64,000 nucleotides of DNA from Gluconobacter wancherniae NBRC 103581 (GTDB taxonomy: Bacteria > Pseudomonadota > Alphaproteobacteria > Acetobacterales > Acetobacteraceae): NCBI RefSeq assembly GCF_007988885.1, contig NZ_BJUZ01000001.1, positions 930,001 to 994,000 of the forward strand, written 5' to 3'. Position 1 is the first letter of the stretch. Each line of letters begins with the position of its first letter. This document shows, one piece after another, positions 56,224 through 64,000 of the stretch. Made by a program: the position numbers and the translations under genes. The notes beneath the pieces were generated by a model, which saw nothing but the letters and a program-made list of their open reading frames with translations, was not told the origin of the DNA and ran no database searches.

Positions 56224-58437
56224 ATGAAATCCAGAACGTCATGCCGTTGTGCCGGTACTATAGCGCTCAGTTTGATCCTCAGCCTGAGTACTGCATTGGC
56301 AGCCGATGACAGCGCAAAACACCTTGAGAAGCATGCAAAAAAAATGGGAAGCAAGGGCAGGGCGGAAAATATTCTCGTAAAAGGAAAAAAGACGTCTACC
56401 GTGGCCTCTGCGGGAACGAAATCCGATAAGCCACTTGTTGAAACAGCTCAATCCGTGACGGTTATTGATCGTCATGAAATGGATATTCGGGGTGTTTTGA
56501 ATCTGAGTCAGGCCGTGCGCTACACTGCTGGCGTATCACCAGATCAACGCGGCTCAACGGCTTCACGTTATGACATGTTTGCACTTCGGGGCTTCACTGT
56601 TCCCAATTTTCTTGATGGCCTCAAGTTACAGGATAGCCCTACCGGGTACGCTACAGCCCAGATAGACACCTCGCGGCTCGATCGAATTGAGATTCTGAAG
56701 GGGCCAGCTTCCGCGCTGTATGGACAGTCGAGCCCAGGAGGGCTTGTAGCGATGTCAAGCAAGCTGCCGACCTCTGTTCGCTCCTATGGAGGACTGAATG
56801 CGATGGGTGGTAGCTTTGATATGTATCGCGTTGATGGTGATGTTGGAGGCTTTCTTACGAAAGACGGCTTTGTACGCTATCGGCTCTATGGAACGGTCAA
56901 TGGGTCACACAGCCAGCTGAGCCAAACCAAAAGCCGCCGATACAGCATTACTCCTGCTATTACGATAGGCGGAGACAGCAACACTACGCTCACCCTGTTT
57001 GGCAATTACCAAGATGATCCCAAAAACGGTGCTTATGGTTCGGTGCCTCTGGAGGGGTCATTGCGTACAGCTGCATTCGGCCGGATCAAACGAAATTTCT
57101 ATGATGGGGATAGAAATTTCGAAGAATACAAGAGACGACACTGGTCTACGACATATATCTTCAATCATAAATTCAATAATGACTGGGCGTTCTCCACGCG
57201 AGGACGATATGATGACGTAAAGTCCATTTATGAAAGCGTATATAGTTACGGGACCTTTCTCGACCCCGAGACCTCTATCCGTGATTTCCAGCAGGAGGCA
57301 CTCGGAAATTTCAGCCGTGGAACTGCCTATGCCAATGAGCACCTGAAAAATCTTGCATTCGATAGTCAGCTTACGGGCCATTTTAAAACAGCTTTCCTCA
57401 ATCACTCCGTCATGGCTGGATTTGACTATCAACAGAGCCGCGCCACTGAACTGGCGGGGTTTGGATCAGCGCCGAGCATGAACGTCCTGCATCCAGTCTA
57501 TAATCAGACCATCACACCACCCGCTATTTCGAACAATTATCTGACCAAACAACATCAGATTGGTGTGTACGTGCAGGATCAGGTGGATATCGGGAATCTT
57601 CATCTTGCAGGCAGCCTGAGAAATGACTGGTATCGTGGCAATCAGCAGGATTTTCTTAATTCTGGTAACGGTAGTCGCCAGACGCCTGATAAAATTACAT
57701 GGCGTGCTTCAGGGCTCTATCATTTCAATTTTGGACTGGCGCCATACATCAGCTACTCCACGTCATTTCAACCCCAGTCGGGTGTCGTGTCCGATGATGG
57801 CGGCCGTTCGACACGGCAGGCTGACCCTACACAGGGCAAGCAGCTTGAAGGGGGATTGAAATATCAGATCCCCGGCCTGCCTGTACTTCTGACTGCAACT
57901 GGATTTCATATCGAGCAGACGAACGTCCTGACGGCTGTTCCGAACGGCAATTACAGTGTTGAAAATGGAAAAGTGCGCTCCAACGGCTTCGAGTTCGAAG
58001 CACATGTGAGCGTATATAAGGGGCTGACTGTTGTCGCGGCGGTGAGCGCACAGCGGGTCAAGGATCTTTCTACTGGCAAGCCACCTGTTCAGGTCGGGAA
58101 TGGCGGAGAATCTGTTTTCGCATTTTACACAATGCAGTCTGGTCCACTGAAGGGATTAGGCTTCGGAGGAGGGCTACGTCACGTCGATAGTTCCTTTGGT
58201 GGAACTGCTTCATACGGTGATGTACGTGTCCCGGCATACACCCTGTTCGATGGCTCAGCGAGCTATGATCTTGCCAATCTCGGGCAGATCTACAAAGGCT
58301 GGAAAGTTCAGGCCAGCGTTCGCAACCTTTTCAACAAAAGGTATGTGGCAAGTTGTTATGGCTATGCACCATATGATGAGTGGTGCTGGTACGGTGAGCG
58401 TCGTTCAGCCCAGGCGAGCGTAGGGTATAGCTGGTAA
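56224..58437 (+). CDS. TonB-dependent siderophore receptor (ferrichrome/FhuE-type)
   Basis: Outer-membrane receptor of 737 residues for ferric siderophores. Signal peptide ends near ALA-AD. A basic linker leads to a TonB-box-like region (ENILVKGKK) and the plug domain (AQSVTVIDRHEMDIRG, YDMFALRGF, FLDGLKLQDS, RIEILKGPASALYGQSSPGGLV). The barrel follows and the C-terminus has the hallmark of this subgroup, RNLFNKRYVASCYG...DEWCWYGERR...GYSW, with a terminal aromatic. A Fur-like site sits upstream. A strong terminator follows. The siderophore is not identifiable; ferrichrome- or hydroxamate-type ligands are usual in the subgroup. Confidence 0.93.
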   Translation: MKSRTSCRCAGTIALSLILSLSTALAADDSAKHLEKHAKKMGSKGRAENILVKGKKTSTVASAGTKSDKPLVETAQSVTVIDRHEMDIRGVLNLSQAVRYTAGVSPDQRGSTASRYDMFALRGFTVPNFLDGLKLQDSPTGYATAQIDTSRLDRIEILKGPASALYGQSSPGGLVAMSSKLPTSVRSYGGLNAMGGSFDMYRVDGDVGGFLTKDGFVRYRLYGTVNGSHSQLSQTKSRRYSITPAITIGGDSNTTLTLFGNYQDDPKNGAYGSVPLEGSLRTAAFGRIKRNFYDGDRNFEEYKRRHWSTTYIFNHKFNNDWAFSTRGRYDDVKSIYESVYSYGTFLDPETSIRDFQQEALGNFSRGTAYANEHLKNLAFDSQLTGHFKTAFLNHSVMAGFDYQQSRATELAGFGSAPSMNVLHPVYNQTITPPAISNNYLTKQHQIGVYVQDQVDIGNLHLAGSLRNDWYRGNQQDFLNSGNGSRQTPDKITWRASGLYHFNFGLAPYISYSTSFQPQSGVVSDDGGRSTRQADPTQGKQLEGGLKYQIPGLPVLLTATGFHIEQTNVLTAVPNGNYSVENGKVRSNGFEFEAHVSVYKGLTVVAAVSAQRVKDLSTGKPPVQVGNGGESVFAFYTMQSGPLKGLGFGGGLRHVDSSFGGTASYGDVRVPAYTLFDGSASYDLANLGQIYKGWKVQASVRNLFNKRYVASCYGYAPYDEWCWYGERRSAQASVGYSW

Positions 58438-58446
58438 ACGACGACT

Positions 58447-58488
58447 ATCTGACTTCTACTGAGATAGAGTGGAAGTCAGATCTGCTTT
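58447..58488 (+). terminator. Intrinsic terminator of the siderophore receptor gene
   Basis: ATCTGACTTCTACT pairs with AGTGGAAGTCAGAT (14 base pairs, one G-T) and is followed by CTGCTTTTTT. Confidence 0.9.
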
Positions 58489-58505
58489 TTTGACCAATCA
58501 GGTCT

Positions 58506-58892
58506 TATGAAAAAGATTGTTCGCAGGCTGAAGGCTATAGGGGCTCCATGGCTTTGCGTTTTTTTAGAGGAAGTATGAAAGCCCGAGCATTACGTCCGGC
58601 AATGACTTCATGGGATTTCCTTGTATCATACGCGCCATCAGCCGTGACATTGGCGATAGTCTTTTCATCGGGAGTTTGCCCCAGAAGCATCGACATAATT
58701 CATCGTCTGTAGCAGAACAAAACCGAACGGAACCTTTAGTGTCAGACAAGTATGGATCGCAGCATCGCTGCAACCCGACTGAGGCGACGACATCCCGCCG
58801 GAAGGCCATCCTAATATGGATGGGTGAAACCATACCGTCAGAAATCTACGCTTCTTCGGTGTTTGGTAGCGCGTGGTTTGCGGGTCGCTCAC
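58506..58892 (-). pseudogene. IS5-family transposase remnant with internal deletion
   Basis: The minus strand encodes an IS5-family N-terminus from 58892 (PKKRRFLTVWFHPSILGWP, then CSDAAIHTCLTLKVPFGFVL; the usual form is LTIWFDPEM and YSDAAIQTCLTMKVLFGM). After about 58665 the match continues in another frame with the region near the second catalytic Asp (LLGQTPDEKTIANVTADGAY, DTRKSHEVIAGRNARAFI, LPLKNAKPW). Some 90-110 residues in the middle and the C-terminus are lost. The short upstream segment ends in an inverted-repeat-like sequence at 58942-58953, which would fit the left end of the element. Confidence 0.75.
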
Positions 58893-58941
58893 GAAAACCA
58901 GCTAACACAGAATCCAAACAGGGAAGCCCTCCCGCGTATTA

Positions 58942-59062
58942 GCGCAACAAAGCCTATCTGTGTCTAAACTCCATCATGAATATGCCTCCAGCCATGGAGG
59001 CCATATAGTATACGCGGCTCATCCTGAAAAACTTTTGAACTCAGGGAGTTGCATTGTTGCGC
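58942..59062. repeat. Inverted repeat pair, probable insertion-sequence ends
   Basis: GCGCAACAAAGC at 58942-58953 and GCATTGTTGCGC at 59051-59062 are inverted copies with 11 of 12 matches. The first lies about 50 bases before the start of the transposase remnant, the normal place for an IS end; the second, just before tRNA-Leu, may be the end of another copy. A small CCTCCA/TGGAGG hairpin lies between them. Confidence 0.45.
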
Positions 59063-59090
59063 AGAACCGTTTAGATCAGCCCTACAGTCT

Positions 59091-59175
<85 letters not shown>

Positions 59176-59238
59176 GATTGATCTGTTTTCATCACCTGTC
59201 AGATCCAGATGTTCTGAACTGCGGCAGATGACTAGTCT

Positions 59239-60105
59239 TTGAAAAATTTCACTCATATCTCGATCGTGTTTCTTATGTTTGGCGCACGTGCCTATGCGGC
59301 GCAGTGCCCAGGTATTTTTGCCAAGAACGAAGCCCCTGCCATTCTTTCTGAAACAAGCAGGATTGGCACTGTTCAGCTTTGCAATGCCAACTACGCCGTC
59401 CTTGTGTCGGAACGAACCAAAGGGCCACTTTGGTCTGCTGAGGATCTCACGGAAGAATCCTTGGAAATCGCAGACAAGACCCCGAGGCGCAGTAGTTTTT
59501 ACGCCGATATGCGCCTGCCAGCAGCGATGCGGGCAAGTTTAAGTGATTACCGCTCCACAGGATATGATCGCGGGCACATGACGCCAAGTGGCGATGAGCC
59601 TGGACTGAAATCCCAACGGCAATCTTTTCTATTATCGAACATTGTCCCCCAGACCGCAGAACTCAATCGCGGACCATGGGAGGGTGTTGAGAGCGCTGTT
59701 CGTGGCTGGGCCCGACAGGAGGGAGAAATTTTCGTCGTAACGGGGCCAGGATATGATCCGGAGCATCAGGTCGCGATGGGAAAGGGCCGACTTCCTGTTC
59801 CGACCGTGACCTGGAAAGCGATTTATGATCCAGCATCAAATGGCACCGGGGCATATGTATGCCTGAATACAGGTCATCCCACCTGTAAGGTTACAACTGT
59901 GGCCCTTCTGATCCAGCTCGTGAATATTGATCCGTTCCCAGGGCTGCCTGCGACTTTGAAAGAGCATGTGGTCGGAATGCCTCCAATTAGGGAAAGCCCC
60001 TATGCCTTATCCAAACGTCCTAACGGTAAGAAACTTTTCAAAGCCTGGAGTTCAAGGGCGACGCAGAAAGCTATTAGGGCTCTTGTCAAAGCGCTCGTTC
60101 AGTAA
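59239..60105 (+). CDS. Secreted DNA/RNA non-specific endonuclease (NUC1 family)
   Basis: Beta-beta-alpha metal nuclease of 288 residues, related to Serratia nuclease and mitochondrial EndoG. The catalytic motif is D-R-G-H-M at residues 110-114 (His113 as base) and the metal-binding Asn lies in TAELNRGPWEGVE (about 139-151). A Sec signal peptide (FTHISIVFLMFGARAYA-AQ) sends it to the periplasm or outside, and a Cys pair may stabilise it. The start is TTG 59239, needed for the signal; the ribosome site is weak. No immunity gene is adjacent, which fits a scavenging or processing nuclease that is kept out of the cytosol. It lies 40 bases before the phosphodiesterase gene. Confidence 0.9.
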   Translation: MKNFTHISIVFLMFGARAYAAQCPGIFAKNEAPAILSETSRIGTVQLCNANYAVLVSERTKGPLWSAEDLTEESLEIADKTPRRSSFYADMRLPAAMRASLSDYRSTGYDRGHMTPSGDEPGLKSQRQSFLLSNIVPQTAELNRGPWEGVESAVRGWARQEGEIFVVTGPGYDPEHQVAMGKGRLPVPTVTWKAIYDPASNGTGAYVCLNTGHPTCKVTTVALLIQLVNIDPFPGLPATLKEHVVGMPPIRESPYALSKRPNGKKLFKAWSSRATQKAIRALVKALVQ

Positions 60106-60145
60106 AACTCATACGCTGACACCCTTAAGCTGGAAGAAATCCTTT

Positions 60146-61126
60146 ATGTGGCAAAAATTCTTCGCTCTCGTGCTTTTGGCGTTGCCGCTCCCCGCTTTCT
60201 CTCAAGGCTTTTCCGTTACGGTTCTTGGCGCTCGTGGAGGACTGGAAGATGGTAATCTGAGCGCATATCTTGTTCGCCCCTTGAATGAAGATACGGGTGT
60301 ATTATGTGACGCAGGCACAGTCCTAAATGGATTAGAAGTATCTGAACAAAAAAATGCTTTCCAATTCCTGGACAAAAGCAATAAAAAAACTGAAAATCAT
60401 GTTGAATATGTTCTCCATAACGTTATTCGTGCATATCTAATCAGTCATTCTCACCTTGATCATGTTGGCGGTTTAGTTGATATTTCACCCGATGATAATC
60501 ATAAACCGATATTTGCATTGAAATCAGTGAATGACGTGATGTCACGTGACTTGTTCAATGGCGAAGTCTGGCCGAATATGGGCAATAGAGGAAAAAATCC
60601 TCGGATTGGCGTTTATGAATATCACGATCTAAAACCAAACATAGCGACGGACATTCCAAATACAAGTTTTCATGTGACGGCATATCCATTGAGTCATGGC
60701 GGTGTGGAATCAAGCGCATTTCTTCTGGAAAGTAAGGGAAGTGCAATACTTTACCTTGGAGATACGGGAGCAGATGCGGTGGAAAAAAGTCATAAATTGC
60801 TTCAGCTTTGGCAGGCTGTGGCGCCTTATCTTCGAGCCAGAAAGCTTAAAGGAATTATTATCGAGTGTTCTTACGATAACTCTCGACCCATTCATCTTCT
60901 TTTCGGTCATCTCAAATCGGAGCTTTTACTTCAGGAGTTGACTGCTCTACGTAACGAAGCAGGCGTATCTCTGAAGGGGCTTCCTGTTATTGTCAGCCAT
61001 ATCAAACCCTCATTGACGTCCGCAGAAGCCTCCGAAACAAGAATCATGCGCGAATTGTCATCCGGGAACATACAACATGTTCGCTTTATCGTTCCAATTC
61101 AGGGGGAAGTCATAAAGTTGTATTGA
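60146..61126 (+). CDS. Periplasmic class II 3',5'-cyclic-nucleotide phosphodiesterase (CpdP/PDE1 family)
   Basis: Metal-dependent phosphodiesterase of 326 residues with the metallo-beta-lactamase fold. The metal motif H-S-H-L-D-H is at residues 101-106, and the class II family pattern continues with YPLSHGGVESSAFLLES, LYLGDTGAD, IIIECSYDNSRP and VIVSHIKPSL. A signal peptide (MWQKFFALVLLALPLPAFS-QG) places it in the periplasm, as in Vibrio CpdP. ATG 60146 follows GGAAG; the upstream open frame overlaps the nuclease gene and is not coding. Base composition is more AT-rich than most neighbours. With the nuclease it could recover nucleotides or phosphate from outside the cell; alternatively it removes extracellular cAMP. 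Confidence 0.85.
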   Translation: MWQKFFALVLLALPLPAFSQGFSVTVLGARGGLEDGNLSAYLVRPLNEDTGVLCDAGTVLNGLEVSEQKNAFQFLDKSNKKTENHVEYVLHNVIRAYLISHSHLDHVGGLVDISPDDNHKPIFALKSVNDVMSRDLFNGEVWPNMGNRGKNPRIGVYEYHDLKPNIATDIPNTSFHVTAYPLSHGGVESSAFLLESKGSAILYLGDTGADAVEKSHKLLQLWQAVAPYLRARKLKGIIIECSYDNSRPIHLLFGHLKSELLLQELTALRNEAGVSLKGLPVIVSHIKPSLTSAEASETRIMRELSSGNIQHVRFIVPIQGEVIKLY

Positions 61127-61130
61127 TATA

Positions 61131-62567
61131 TCATTTTTTATGAGGATCGGATATTTGAGAAACATTAGCAGCTGCTTTCGCAGCTCTCTCTGTCGCCTCC
61201 ATAAAGCGATCCGCTAATGTTGTATAAAGAGGGCGAGGACAAACCATCTTGGAGACACCAAAAGCCAAAAAGGAAGTCGCTAGCAAAGCAAGCGTGACCT
61301 GCTGATTGTCGCAGATTTCCATGACGATGATTGTTGCCGTCAATGGAGACTGCGCAACGCCACAAAAATAAGCGACTGTTCCCAGAAGTACCACTGCTCC
61401 AGGTGCAGTATGTGGAAGAAACTGCTCAATCCATCCCCCAATCCCAGCCCCGATTGCAAGAGACGGTGCGAACATGCCGCCCGGTATGCCGGAGCAATAC
61501 GAGACAATCATCGCAAGGTACTTCAAAATAAAGAAAGACGCTGGATAATGTTCGGTTCCATTGAAAATAGCATGGGCCTGCGCATAGCCTGTTCCATATG
61601 TTGAACCATTGGAGCCGATACCAATTATTGCAAGAATGAGTCCACATGCTGCCGCAAAGGCGATCGGTCTCTGAGCTCCAAAACGTCCAATCCAACCTGG
61701 GATACCTTTGGAAATCCGTATCAGAATTGCTGAAAAGCCACCACCAGCCAGACCGCCAAGAATTCCGCAGGTTAATACTGCAATCCAGGCGGTTCCAATT
61801 GGTATCGTAACGTCTGCATGGCCGAAATAGGTGTAATTTCCCAAAAGGGCGATTGCAGTAACACCGGACAAAACAACGACTGTCAGTGTTCGACCTGAGG
61901 CTTTTTGTTCGAAAGAGTGCGAAAGCTCCTCAATGGCAAAAACGATGCCTGCCAAAGGAGTATTGAATGCTGCAGCCATACCGGCAGCCCCACCAGCCAG
62001 AATCATGCTGCGCCTGGCTGCGATGTTTGATTGCCCTAAGAATCTTGAAAAGGCGTGCATGATTGATGCACCAATTTGTACACTCGGGCCCTCACGACCG
62101 ATAGAAGCACCGCAGATCAACCCGAGAGAGGTAAGAAGAATTTTCCCAAGGGAAATTCTTAATGATAAGACACGATCTACCATCGAATAATTATCTATGT
62201 GTAGAGTAGCTATTGTTTGCGGGATCCCGGAACCCTGAGCCCCTTTGAAAATGGTACGTGTCATCCAAGTGATGAATGCCAGCCCCACCGGTGTCACGAT
62301 AAGCATGACCCAAGGGTTCCAGCCTATAATTTCGCTACGTGAATCCGCCGCCCAGTCTCCAATTTTTGCGAATACTACAGAAATGACACCGATCAGCACG
62401 GCCCCAATCCAGTACACTACGGCTTTCCGCCATTGAGAGGTGGTAACTTTTGCAGAGCGCCGGAGGTGCAAAATGCGGTCTTTTCGCCGCAGCGCATGAG
62501 TCGATCTTACTGTAGGAGACGGCGAATATCCCTGTTCGGAATCACAGGAAGGCGGCGAGGCAGTCAT
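61131..62567 (-). CDS. ClC-family chloride/proton exchanger
   Basis: Inner-membrane ClC protein of 478 residues. Selectivity motifs are GSGIPQ (about 112-117), GREGPS with the gating Glu (157-162) and GIPGGMFAPSLAIGAG. The internal proton Glu in TPLAGIVFAIEEL is also conserved, so an H+/Cl- exchanger rather than a channel is expected; such proteins help extreme acid resistance. The ATG at 62567 is preferred to a TTG two codons before; both have weak ribosome sites. It converges with the phosphodiesterase gene, four bases apart. Confidence 0.9.
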   Translation of the reverse strand: MTASPPSCDSEQGYSPSPTVRSTHALRRKDRILHLRRSAKVTTSQWRKAVVYWIGAVLIGVISVVFAKIGDWAADSRSEIIGWNPWVMLIVTPVGLAFITWMTRTIFKGAQGSGIPQTIATLHIDNYSMVDRVLSLRISLGKILLTSLGLICGASIGREGPSVQIGASIMHAFSRFLGQSNIAARRSMILAGGAAGMAAAFNTPLAGIVFAIEELSHSFEQKASGRTLTVVVLSGVTAIALLGNYTYFGHADVTIPIGTAWIAVLTCGILGGLAGGGFSAILIRISKGIPGWIGRFGAQRPIAFAAACGLILAIIGIGSNGSTYGTGYAQAHAIFNGTEHYPASFFILKYLAMIVSYCSGIPGGMFAPSLAIGAGIGGWIEQFLPHTAPGAVVLLGTVAYFCGVAQSPLTATIIVMEICDNQQVTLALLATSFLAFGVSKMVCPRPLYTTLADRFMEATERAAKAAANVSQISDPHKK

Positions 62568-62663
62568 CGACAAGAGTCCGGATAAATAGAATTTCGCCCC
62601 GGACTGCTCCGTATTTTTAGACTGGTCAAGCTTTCGCGTAGAGTTTTCTTGGATTTCCTTTAA

Positions 62664-62855
62664 CTAGACAGTTGGTCGTAGCATCTCGAACACGCTCTTA
62701 TGCAAGACCTCATAATCCTTAGCTTGATTTGCTCTTAAAGTAGGCTCTGCGGCCGTCATATCATATGCACCCTGTTCTGCCGTGTCCGTACGAGCATGGA
62801 TGCCGACAAACTCACTCAAGGCCCATCCAGCTTTCAACAGTATCTTCACATGCAT
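62664..62855 (-). CDS. Hypothetical small protein, 63 residues
   Basis: Minus-strand ORF starting MHVKILLKAGWALSEFVGIH and ending KDYEVLHKSVFEMLRPTV. Codon use looks natural and the product is soluble and mixed in charge, without signal or membrane segment. I do not recognise it. No ribosome site is visible before ATG 62855 (or ATG 62851 out of frame), so it may be the C-terminal remnant of a longer gene rather than a working one. It lies 96 bases upstream of the ClC gene on the same strand. Confidence 0.35.
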   Translation of the reverse strand: MHVKILLKAGWALSEFVGIHARTDTAEQGAYDMTAAEPTLRANQAKDYEVLHKSVFEMLRPTV

Positions 62856-63287
62856 TGGTCAGTCGCACTAATTAGTTTAGACGGCACTCGAAGTGAACCG
62901 GATTTTGGAAATTCGGGGTACTGAAAAGTATTAAAAAATATAAGTGAGAATATTCCTATTTCCTTTTTTATTTAAGGTGGATAATTAACCCAGAAGGGCT
63001 TGATCTAATGATTGAATTAAATGGATTCTACCGCAGACTACAGCTGTTCTGTAATTTTATCTTTTGTGGTGTAAGATCGAAGACATCAATCGGTGGAATG
63101 GGATACACAGTCTCTGTTCGGAACCCTCCTATCATGGCTTCAACATAACCTCGCATAACTGACGTATGCAATAATTCTTCATAAATTAAATTCGTTGAAA
63201 GAAAATAATTCTGAAATTATTTATATTCATCGAAATATCTTTGATTTTATGAGTGAATATTATTCAAACTATAAATAGTTTTCATAG
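62856..63287. other. AT-rich intergenic stretch with one weak short ORF
   Basis: About 430 bases between the small ORF and the aldolase terminator. A 42-residue minus-strand ORF (63028-63156, containing GGFRTETVYPIPPIDVFDLT) looks coding-like but has no ribosome site and no recognised family; it may be a remnant. Nothing else is evident. Confidence 0.35.
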
Positions 63288-63325
63288 ATCAAGCGTCAAC
63301 AAATTTACATTTGTAAACGCTTGAT
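63288..63325. terminator. Hairpin after the aldolase gene
   Basis: ATCAAGCGT-CA-ACAAAT and ATTTGT-AA-ACGCTTGAT form a 17-position stem with two internal mismatches and a four-base loop, eight bases past the aldolase stop. Confidence 0.7.
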
Positions 63326-63333
63326 TTCGTATT

Positions 63334-64000
63334 TTATTCTACTTTATTCACGGAGGCATCATAAATCTCATTGACGACTTTCTTTAAAATGCCATCAAAT
63401 ACTGTATTGGACTGACTTGCCCGCAGATCTTCCATCAAAGCTCTGGAAAAACTTGCAATCATGTTATGATTTTTCTTGAGCTTAATGCAGGCTTCATCAA
63501 GAGAGTAGCCACCAGAGAGAGCTACAACACGTTGAACTCTTGGATGTTTCGCGAATTCGGCGTAGAGGTCGGCTTTTTCGGGGATGGTGACTTTGAGAAT
63601 AACTTTCCCTTGCCCGGGAAGCTTCTGAAGTCCCTGCGTAAGTTCTTCTAAAAGAATATTTTCTGCCTCGGCTTTTTCAGGACTTTGAACGAGGACTTCA
63701 GGCTCAATGATTGGAACAAGCTGATGAGACAAAACGGTTTCAGCTACTTGATATTGCTGATGAATAATTTCTGAAATGCCATTTTTATCTGCAAGCCGTA
63801 TAACGGAACGTTCCTTGGTGCCATATATCCCAAGTTTTGCTGCTCGTGATAAAAGAGAATTCAGATCAGGAATGGGCTTCATGAGTTGAACGCCGTGTTC
63901 CTCCGCCTCCAAACCTTTATCAATCTTCAGAAACGGAACTATTCCACATTTATCCCAAAGGTAAGAGGGAACTGGCATAGTATCTACAAGCCCATCCATC
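63334..64000 (-). CDS. fda: Class I fructose-bisphosphate aldolase, partial (N-terminus beyond the window)
   Basis: Glycolytic/gluconeogenic Schiff-base aldolase of the short bacterial class I type (about 296 residues, as in Staphylococcus Fda). The last 222 residues are visible; roughly 75 are missing past the right edge, and the Met at the edge is internal. Landmarks are GIVPFLKIDKGL, GVQLMKPIPDLNSLL, LVPIIEPEV, the lysine in VILKVTIPEK that forms the Schiff base, VVALSGGYS and the C-terminal FSRALMEDLRASQS...IYDASVNK. It runs on the minus strand and ends at a hairpin. In Gluconobacter-type metabolism the aldolase serves mainly gluconeogenesis because glycolysis is incomplete, an inference from family knowledge. 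Confidence 0.92.
   Translation of the reverse strand, partial: MDGLVDTMPVPSYLWDKCGIVPFLKIDKGLEAEEHGVQLMKPIPDLNSLLSRAAKLGIYGTKERSVIRLADKNGISEIIHQQYQVAETVLSHQLVPIIEPEVLVQSPEKAEAENILLEELTQGLQKLPGQGKVILKVTIPEKADLYAEFAKHPRVQRVVALSGGYSLDEACIKLKKNHNMIASFSRALMEDLRASQSNTVFDGILKKVVNEIYDASVNKVE

Noticed and set aside
59239-60105. Nuclease as an interbacterial toxin
   Set aside because: It has a plain Sec signal, no delivery domain and no adjacent immunity gene; scavenging is simpler.
62664-62855. Small ORF as toxin or antitoxin
   Set aside because: No partner ORF, no recognisable fold and no ribosome site.

Overview
The window looks like chromosome of an acetic acid bacterium (Acetobacteraceae), most likely Gluconobacter or a close relative. 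The main reasons are a bacterial pyruvate decarboxylase, a gluconate 5-dehydrogenase that reads almost residue for residue like Gluconobacter Gno next to a GntP gluconate permease, a sorbitol/mannitol-type ABC transporter with a polyol dehydrogenase and an FGGY pentulose kinase, several OprB/DcaP-like porins and TonB receptors, and IS5-family transposase debris. The species is inferred from remembered protein families, not from a search.

Layout. 0.1-9.1 kb: NhaP-type antiporter, peroxiredoxin, MFS exporter, RcnB-like periplasmic protein, a secreted serine hydrolase with an S9 peptidase, and an EamA transporter. 9.2-16 kb: a six-gene minus-strand polyol operon (kinase, binding protein, two permeases, ATPase, dehydrogenase). 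16.4-24 kb: housekeeping block with Dcp peptidase, ArfB, Tas-like reductase, MetQNI methionine importer and a flavin monooxygenase. 24-28 kb: gno-gntP-oprB gluconate block. 28-33 kb: a minus-strand DcaP-like porin, pyruvate decarboxylase and MFS transporter. 33-34.4 kb: an AT-rich, probably acquired glycosyltransferase. 34.4-38.5 kb: ABC-2 exporter, MFS protein, a 59-residue membrane protein and SodC. 38.7-50 kb: hydrolase, LysR regulator, CPA1 antiporter, Nramp-like transporter, Pit phosphate transporter, hydroxyacid dehydrogenase with divergent AraC regulator, a TrxR-like flavoprotein and Pgm. 50-59 kb: RecD-like helicase, then two TonB receptors embedded in decayed DNA (a frameshifted LysR remnant, two IS5-type transposase remnants, other dead genes). 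59-64 kb: tRNA-Leu(UAG), secreted nuclease, periplasmic class II cyclic-nucleotide phosphodiesterase, ClC exchanger, and the 3' part of a class I fructose-bisphosphate aldolase that runs off the window edge.

How it fits together. Much of the window serves the incomplete-oxidation lifestyle: outer-membrane porins, inner-membrane importers and cytosolic dehydrogenases or kinases bring in polyols and gluconate; pyruvate decarboxylase diverts pyruvate to acetaldehyde; antiporters, ClC and Pit transporters handle acid and ions. I found no CRISPR array, prophage, restriction system or toxin-antitoxin locus, and nothing I would call a proven new system. The best leads are the porin-PDC-MFS operon, the nuclease-phosphodiesterase pair beside tRNA-Leu, the flavoprotein that has lost the CxxC motif, and the metal-site variants in the Nramp and SodC proteins.
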